Below are positions 1 through 5,200 of a DNA stretch of 7,310 bases, piece after piece. The translations under genes and the position numbers were made by a program. Each line of letters opens with the position of its first letter. Positions within the stretch are counted from its first letter, which is position 1. This DNA is from Chloroflexota bacterium (lineage in GTDB: Bacteria > Chloroflexota > Anaerolineae > Anaerolineales > JACQED01): contig JACQED010000611.1 of NCBI GenBank assembly GCA_016200785.1, positions 1 through 7,310 on the forward strand, read 5' to 3'. Under the pieces are notes generated by a model that was not told the DNA's origin, did not search any database, and saw only the letters and a program-made list of their open reading frames with translations.

Positions 1-240
1 AAGCGGCCGGTCGGACAACATGCGATTGGACGGCGTGTCGCGCAAGGGGACGAGCAGGATGTCCATCTCGGCCAGCAGGGCGGGATGGAGATCGGCGCCG
101 ACTGGCGGCAGGAACACTCGCCGCGATTCGGGCAGGCTGTCGAACAGGCGATAGACTTCCGGGATGCCGCCGACGACGAGGCACACCTGCGGGAACTCGC
201 GGGCGAGGCGGATCACCTGTCGCCGAATCTCGGCCACGTC
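1..240 (-). pseudogene. Glycosyltransferase C-terminal domain downstream of an in-frame TAG (partial)
   Basis: The 80 codons after the TAG at 243-241 stay open to the window edge in the same frame as the TPR gene. They read as the C-terminal Rossmann half of a GT-B glycosyltransferase: DVAEIRRQVIRLA, then the strand VCLVVGGIP, a variable helix, GADLHPALLAEMDILLVPLR and SNRMLSDRP. The run 'D-I-L-L-V-P-L-x-D...N-R...S-D' matches the donor-site region of glycosyltransferases that carry 'DIGLAPL.D..FN..KSD'. The first strand of this fold (IHLGWIGP) lies before the TAG, so the stop falls inside a domain and not between genes. I read this as the second part of one broken gene; a new start at GTG 237-235 would lose that strand. 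A sequencing error at the TAG is equally possible. The end of the domain is outside the window. Confidence 0.6.
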
Positions 241-975
241 CTAGACGTTGCCCGGCGGGCCGATCCAGCCGAGATGGATCGTGGGGCGGCGCGGCGTGGA
301 GTCAGTCGTCAGACGCCAGTCGTCAGTCGCCAGTCGCCAGTCGTCAGTCTGGCTACTGATTACTGACGACTGACTACTGATTACTGATTGGGTTGTCAGT
401 TGCGGGCGGATGTTTTGCAGGAGCAGGTCGAGGGCCTCGGCCAGGTCGGGGCGGCCGCCGGCGCGGGCCTGCCGGACGTTCAATTCGAGCAGGGCCGGCA
501 GGAGCGCGTCGATCTCGTTCAGCCGCTCAGCCACGGCCAGCGCCGGTTGGCGGCTGTTGATCATCTCTTCAAGCATCTGCGCCGCGCGGTTGACTTCGGC
601 CTCGGCCACCGGGGTTTCGCGATCAGTGAGGCGCTGCAACAGCCGGGCAATGGCTTCCGGATCGGTGGGCACGGCTTCGGCCCGCGTTTCGGGCAATTGT
701 GCCCGCTCGGCCTGAGCCAGCCACAGGCGGCGGTCAATGGCGGGGTGATGCGGGTCGAGGCTCCGGGCGCGGGTGTAGAGGTGGGTGGCGGTCGCCGCGT
801 CGCCGCCGGCGAGGTAGCAATCGCCCAACATCAATTGGGCTTCGACGTCCTCCGGGCAGTCGCGCAGGACGCCGGCGTAAATTTCGAGGGCTTCTCCGAT
901 GCGGTGACTGTTGAGATGGACGCGGCCCAGGCCTTTGCGGATGAGCGAGTCGGAGGGGGCGGGCGCGGTGGTCAT
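241..975 (-). CDS. TPR protein with helical module; N-terminal part of an interrupted TPR-glycosyltransferase
   Basis: This frame gives 244 residues from the ATG at 975-973 (a GTG at 1008 would add 11 residues; neither has a clear Shine-Dalgarno). Residues 8-80 form about two TPR repeats, with the helix pairs GRVHLNSHRIGEALEIYAGVL and MLGDCYLAGGDAATATHLYTRA. Residues 134-193 are the same 60-residue helical module found twice in the giant protein (LLELN....A...G...LA..L..L). Residues 196-226 are encoded by the heptanucleotide array and read as 7-residue repeats (QSVISSQ, SSVISSQ, TDDWRLA, TDDWRLT). Residues 233-240, IHLGWIGP, look like the first strand of a glycosyltransferase C-terminal Rossmann half. 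The frame then meets TAG at 243-241, but glycosyltransferase-like sequence continues beyond it in the same frame. The product as it stands would be a TPR scaffold without its enzyme domain. Confidence 0.72.
   Translation of the reverse strand: MTTAPAPSDSLIRKGLGRVHLNSHRIGEALEIYAGVLRDCPEDVEAQLMLGDCYLAGGDAATATHLYTRARSLDPHHPAIDRRLWLAQAERAQLPETRAEAVPTDPEAIARLLQRLTDRETPVAEAEVNRAAQMLEEMINSRQPALAVAERLNEIDALLPALLELNVRQARAGGRPDLAEALDLLLQNIRPQLTTQSVISSQSSVISSQTDDWRLATDDWRLTTDSTPRRPTIHLGWIGPPGNV
301..391. repeat. Heptanucleotide tandem array with a polarity switch
   Basis: The plus strand from 301 splits exactly into 7-mers: seven units of the form GYCAGWC (GTCAGTC, GTCAGAC, GCCAGTC, GTCAGTC, GCCAGTC, GCCAGTC, GTCAGTC; 301-349), then TGGCTAC, TGATTAC, TGACGAC, TGACTAC, TGATTAC, TGATTGG (350-391). 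TGACGAC is a rotation of GACTGAC, the reverse complement of GTCAGTC, so the array turns around near 349/350 and can fold on itself. It lies inside the TPR gene, where three units (21 nt) encode one 7-residue repeat. The other two minus-strand frames hit TAA or TAG in the first units that the gene reads. Confidence 0.85.
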
Positions 976-984
976 AGCCAGACG

Positions 985-1027
985 AGTGTACCATCGGCAC
1001 TCTAGCACGCCCGCCCGCGAGCGTCAG
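985..1027 (-). promoter_or_regulatory. Candidate promoter for the TPR gene (weak)
   Basis: The 93-nt gap between the peptidase remnant and the TPR gene is the longest non-coding stretch in the window. On the minus strand it holds CTGACG (1027-1022), a 17-nt spacer, then TGCTAGAGT (1007-999), which resembles an extended -10 (TGnTAnnnT). A second extended -10-like TGGTACACT follows at 993-985 and would start transcription almost at the ATG, giving a leaderless message. No Shine-Dalgarno precedes the ATG at 975, which agrees with either a leaderless start or a wrong start choice. Matches of this quality occur by chance. Confidence 0.25.
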
Positions 1028-1068
1028 TAAATGGGCGGTGAAAGGCGCATGAAGACGGGGTAAACGGA

Positions 1069-1427
1069 TCAAATGCGCCGGATCATTTCCAGCGCGGCAC
1101 GGGCCGTCATGTCGAGCGCGTGAGGTTGGATCACGTCGAGGCGATCGTGGACGGCGTGATAGGCGAGTTCGGCTTCGGGCGAACCGCTGGTTTGCAGTGA
1201 GGTTGCCGGGAGGCCGCGCCGGAGAAAGGCGGCGAAGTCGCCGCTTCGCAGGGTGTAGGCCAGCCCGCGCGCGCCGGGTGCGCGGCTTGCGCGAGCGCGT
1301 TCAGCCGGGCGTCGGTGCGCCGGCGGAGGAGCATCCCGTCAACCGTCACGAAGCGCAGTTGATCGCCGGCGCCGACCCTGTCGAAGTTGATCACCGCCGT
1401 CCGCTTTTCGCCGCGAATACTCTCGGC
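1069..1427 (-). pseudogene. Frameshifted, N-terminally truncated M28-family peptidase remnant
   Basis: Two minus-strand frames together give the C-terminal part of an M28 zinc aminopeptidase. Frame one, open from 1427 after two TGA codons, contains AVINFDRVGAGDQLRF; this matches the 'N-(L/F)-D-x-(V/I)-G' strand whose Asp binds zinc. Around 1262-1300 the reading moves by one base. The second frame then gives RSGDFAAFLRRGLPATSL followed by AYHAVHDRLDVIQPHAL, the usual 'G-D-x-x-x-F...G-x-P-A...Y-H' ending with the last zinc His. It stops at TGA 1071-1069. The N-terminal half with the HxD and EE ligands is missing; the upstream DNA is the methyltransferase gene instead. A CG-rich run at 1264-1278 is a likely slip or sequencing-error site. 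The frame-one piece could start at GTG 1394 with a GTGA overlap, but it would be a nonsense protein after the shift. I infer a decaying relic. Confidence 0.62.
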
Positions 1428-2233
1428 TCATCATCCTTCACCACGACGAGCACCCAGCGGGGGAGGTCGTATTGAAAGAGAGTTGATTCGTGGCGATAGG
1501 CGGCGAGGGGATGAATCGCGGCGGACTGCAAGAGATCGCGCTGTGCCCGGTGCTCGGCCTCGCCCTGATTGACGATCACGAGCAGGCCGCCGGGCTTCAG
1601 GCTGTGCCAGGCGTCGGCGAGCAGCTGCACGGGCGAGAAGAGGCGCGCGGGCAGTCCCCAGGCCAGATGTTCTTTGAGAAAGACGAAGGGGAACAGCAGG
1701 GTGATCAGGTCGAACGTCGCGGGCAGTGGCTCGAAGCGGCGCGGGAGATAACGCGCGCCGGTCAAGCCGCGAAGGTGCGCCCGCGCGTGGTCGAAGCGGG
1801 AGTGAAAATCGAGATAGACGCGGAAGGCGTCGGCCTCGCAGCCGGTGAGCGCCACTTCGCGCCCGGCGGAGCATTGCCACCACTTGAGCGCGGCGTGGAG
1901 CGCGTGGACGTAAAACCAACTCGACGGCCCGATGTCGGCGGCGGCGATGGCCGGGGGCAGGGTGGGCGAGGCCGTGTGGAGGGCCTGTTCGAGCATTTCG
2001 AGATAAAAGAGATTCTCGCGGTAGTTCTCGGCGGTCGAGGCGTGATACAGGTCGGACAGGCGATACTCGTCGAGCAGGCGGGCGGCAGTCTCCTGGGCGA
2101 ATTGCCGCGCCGGCTGCGGCAGGTGGTCGTACAGATCGGACTTGGGCTCGTTGCGGAACTTCAGGCCGGGGCGCTGCCAGCGGAACCACTGGCGCAGAGG
2201 GTAGTCGGCCGAGTTGCGTAGATCAGAGAGCAT
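1391..2233 (-). CDS. SAM-dependent methyltransferase-like protein
   Basis: A 280-residue soluble protein. The Rossmann-like order expected of class I methyltransferases is visible: a degenerate motif I (AADIGPSSWFY, residues 98-108) where D-G-G is usual, an acidic motif II (ALTGCEAD, 128-135), a central strand FDLITLLFPFVF (174-185), and a late LKPGGLLVIVNQGEAE (212-227), which is the 'LKPGG' turn typical of the family. The N-terminal 60 residues are charged and helical. Three in-frame ATGs are possible (2275, 2251, 2233) and none has a good Shine-Dalgarno; I chose 2233 because it overlaps the upstream stop by only 11 nt, which suits translational coupling. The extra 14 residues of the longest form would be encoded partly by the palindrome. 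Motif I lacks a full glycine-rich loop, so activity is not certain. In this neighbourhood a sugar- or glycan-modifying role is plausible but is inference. Confidence 0.72.
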   Translation of the reverse strand: MLSDLRNSADYPLRQWFRWQRPGLKFRNEPKSDLYDHLPQPARQFAQETAARLLDEYRLSDLYHASTAENYRENLFYLEMLEQALHTASPTLPPAIAAADIGPSSWFYVHALHAALKWWQCSAGREVALTGCEADAFRVYLDFHSRFDHARAHLRGLTGARYLPRRFEPLPATFDLITLLFPFVFLKEHLAWGLPARLFSPVQLLADAWHSLKPGGLLVIVNQGEAEHRAQRDLLQSAAIHPLAAYRHESTLFQYDLPRWVLVVVKDDEPRVFAAKSGRR

Positions 2234-5200
2234 GGACGAGAGACGCGACATGTCGCGTCTGTACTTGGGCGGCATACTCGGCCAGCACGTCCAGTCCCGC
2301 GGCCAGTTCGGCGTCGCCGTCGGCGCGGGCAGTTACGGCGTTGAGGCGCACGAGGTCGAGGAAGTTGGCGTCGAGGCGGTCGGCGTGCTGCTCGAGGGCG
2401 GCGGCCAGATCGTCGGCGTCGAGCAGGAGTTGCAGAGTCTGGGCGGCGCGAGAGGTAGTGGCACGGCCCGAAGGGCGGATGGTCCCTTCGGGGGGTGGAG
2501 CGTCGAGTGGCCTGGAGGAGGGCAGGGAGAGTAGTCGTTGAGCCACTTCGTGCAGGGAGACGTTCAACGAGAGTGCTCGCTCGTAGCAACGGCGTGCCTG
2601 CTCGATGTCACCCTGAGCGCGGCAGGCTTCACCCAACAACGCCAGAGCGCTGACGTCGTTGGGATGGTCGGCCAGAACAGATTGGAGAAGTTCGCGGGCT
2701 TCGGCCCACTGCTGCCGAAGCACTTTGATCTGACCGAGATGCAATCGCGCAACAGAGTCGTCCGGCGCGAGTTGCAGCGCGCGGCGCAGTCTCTGTTCGG
2801 CCTCGGCCAGTTGCCCAGCGGCTACAAGGGCTTTGCCCCACCGGCGGAATGCGGAACCATCCTCGGCATGCAGTTCGGCAAGGCGCTGAAACTTAGGCAC
2901 AGCCTGCATCGGGCGATTCGAGGCGACAAGCGCCTCCCCGGCGAGGGTCAGCGCCGAGGCGTTGGTGGAAGCCGGACGCACATGTGGCTTGAGCTCGCGC
3001 AGTGCACCGCCCGGATCACCGGCAAAGGCAAGATCGTAAGCCCGCGCGATGTCACGCCGAGTCTGCCGGGCAGCCCATTGCCCGGTCCGGGCTCGAGCCG
3101 TCGGCGCGAGAGTCTCCCGATAGACTGCGAGCGTTCGCGCGGCAATTGCGTCCCAGTTGTACTCGGCGCGGATGCGGGCGCTGAGCGCGGCGCGGCGATC
3201 GGCATCGGCCGCGTGATTCTTGTACGCGCTGAACACGGCCTGGCGGACAGAGGTGACGTCTGCCGGGTCGCAGTAGTAGGCCGCATCACCGAAGTAGTCC
3301 GATTCGGCGGCGCGGTTGCCCATCACGACGTTGCAGTCGGCCATGGCCGCTTCCATGCTGGCGATGCCCGCCGTCTCCCACCAACTCGGCAGCGCGTGAA
3401 CGCGCGCGGCGGCGCGGGCGGAGGCAAGCATTTCAGATTCGAGTCTGCCGACGAAGTGCGTGTCCGGCGGCGCGACTTTGCGGCACAGGTCGAGATACGC
3501 GGGATGCACCTGCGCGCCGGCGACGACGATGGGCAGGCCAGCGCCGCGCAGGGCCAGCAGGAGCATGAGTTGATTCTTGCGCGGTTCGACGCGGCCGGCC
3601 ACCAGCACGAAATCGCGAACGCCGAACTGGGAGATGAAGGGTTCGGGCGAGGCGGGAGTGTCGGGCAAGTCAACGCCGGTGGGAATGACGGTGTGTGGGA
3701 GTGTGGGGGTGTAGGGGGCGGCGAGAACGGCCGCGAGAACATCGCGTTCGCGCGCGCTGATGGGGATGAGGTAGTCCACGTAATCGAGCACGGCGCGCTG
3801 TTCGGCCTCGTAGTCGGCATACGGACGGTTGCGCCCGGCGCGAGTGAAGCGGCCGGCGGGCAGCCTCCCGGCGGCGATCTGCTGGAGCGCGTCCTCCAAC
3901 TGGGCGGGCGTCTGGGCGGCGGCGGCGGCCGGCGGTAGGACGGCTTCGCCCCACAGGCTTTCGCTGCGGTCCCAATAGAACGGCGTGAGGAAAATCGGCG
4001 CATCGGTCCCGGCGCGGAGAGCGCAGGCTTGCCGCAGGGCTATTCCCGGCAGAAGCAGGTTGAACACGTTGACCACATCGTATCCCATGGGTTCGGGGCG
4101 GAGGTCGCAGCACACATCCACCTGCGCGCCGAGTTTTTCCAGCCCCTCCTTGAGGCGCAGCATGTGGGTCGTGTCGCCGCCGGGCAGGCTGAGCGCATCG
4201 GGGCGGTTGACGAAGAGGACGCGCAATTCGGGATGCTTGCCATTGCCGGAGTGCGGCGATCGCGCCGGGACGTGCGCTGCGTCCTTGACGGCGGGCCGCG
4301 ATTTCGATTTGCGCGGTTGTGCCGCCCCCTTGCCGACTGCTCGCGCCGCCCGTCGTTGCGCCGGGCGAGATTCGGCCAGCGCGCGCAGCCGCTCAATCAT
4401 CGCCACGGCAGGGCGATCGGCGTTGAATTCGCGCTCGATGAAGGCGCGCGCGGCGCGACCTTTGGCCTGCGCGGCGGCGGGGTCAGCGCAAATCGCGCGC
4501 ATCACCTGCGCCAAGCCGTCGGCGGAAGGCTCGCCCCAACAGTGGCCTTTGAAGAAGAACGTCGCGCCCGCGTCGTTCCAGCCCGGCTCGGCGACTTCGA
4601 CTTCCTGCACGGGCAACAGATAGGCCGTGTCCGCCGCTATAAAATCCATGTGACCGCCCCAGGCCGGGGCGACCACTGGCTTCTCCATCGCCATCGCTTC
4701 CATGAATGGAATGCCCCAGCCCTCGCCGCGGCTGGGCAGGACAAAGGCGTCGCACGCGGCGTACAGGCCAGGCATTCGGCTTGGTGGCACGTGCTGATCG
4801 AGCAGGAGGATGTGCGGGCTGGTGGCCCAGGTGTGGCCCTGCGCGCGCAGGAAATCTTCAACCCGGCGGCGGATGGACGACTGCGTTTCGCCGCCACGAT
4901 AGGCGCGGATGACGAGCGACACGTCGTCGCGCGGCGAGAAGGCCTGCAGGTAGGCGCGCAGCAGAATGTCCCAGCCTTTGCGGTAAGTCCAGTCGAACAC
5001 GGAGAGGAACACGAACCCGCACCGCTCGGGGATGACCAGCGGCGGCTGCGCGCCTGGCTGGTAGAACTCCGTGTCCAGCCCCGAAGGCGTCACGAAGATT
5101 TTCTCCCGGTCCACGCCAGAGGCGATGAACGTCTGCCGGTTGAAATGGCTGGGGACCCATACTTCGTCCATTTCGTTGAGGGGCCGCACCCAAGCTGCGG

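Noticed and set aside
241..243. Stop-codon reassignment of TAG
   Set aside because: A single in-frame TAG in a region with other gene decay is more simply a nonsense mutation or a sequencing error.
301..391. CRISPR-like array
   Set aside because: The units are 7 nt, directly adjacent and without spacers, so this is a tandem repeat.
388..1005. Plus-strand open frame of 205 codons
   Set aside because: It is the antisense shadow of the TPR protein; the minus-strand frame has TPR helices and the shared module.
2538..3938. Plus-strand open frame of 466 codons
   Set aside because: It is antisense to the TPR block and GT domain 3 and shows low-complexity Gly/Arg/Val sequence without motifs.
4380..4393. 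GCGCGCAGCCGCTC shared with about 7218-7231
   Set aside because: It reflects similar C-terminal helices (ERLRA) of two glycosyltransferases and is too short to be a mobile repeat.
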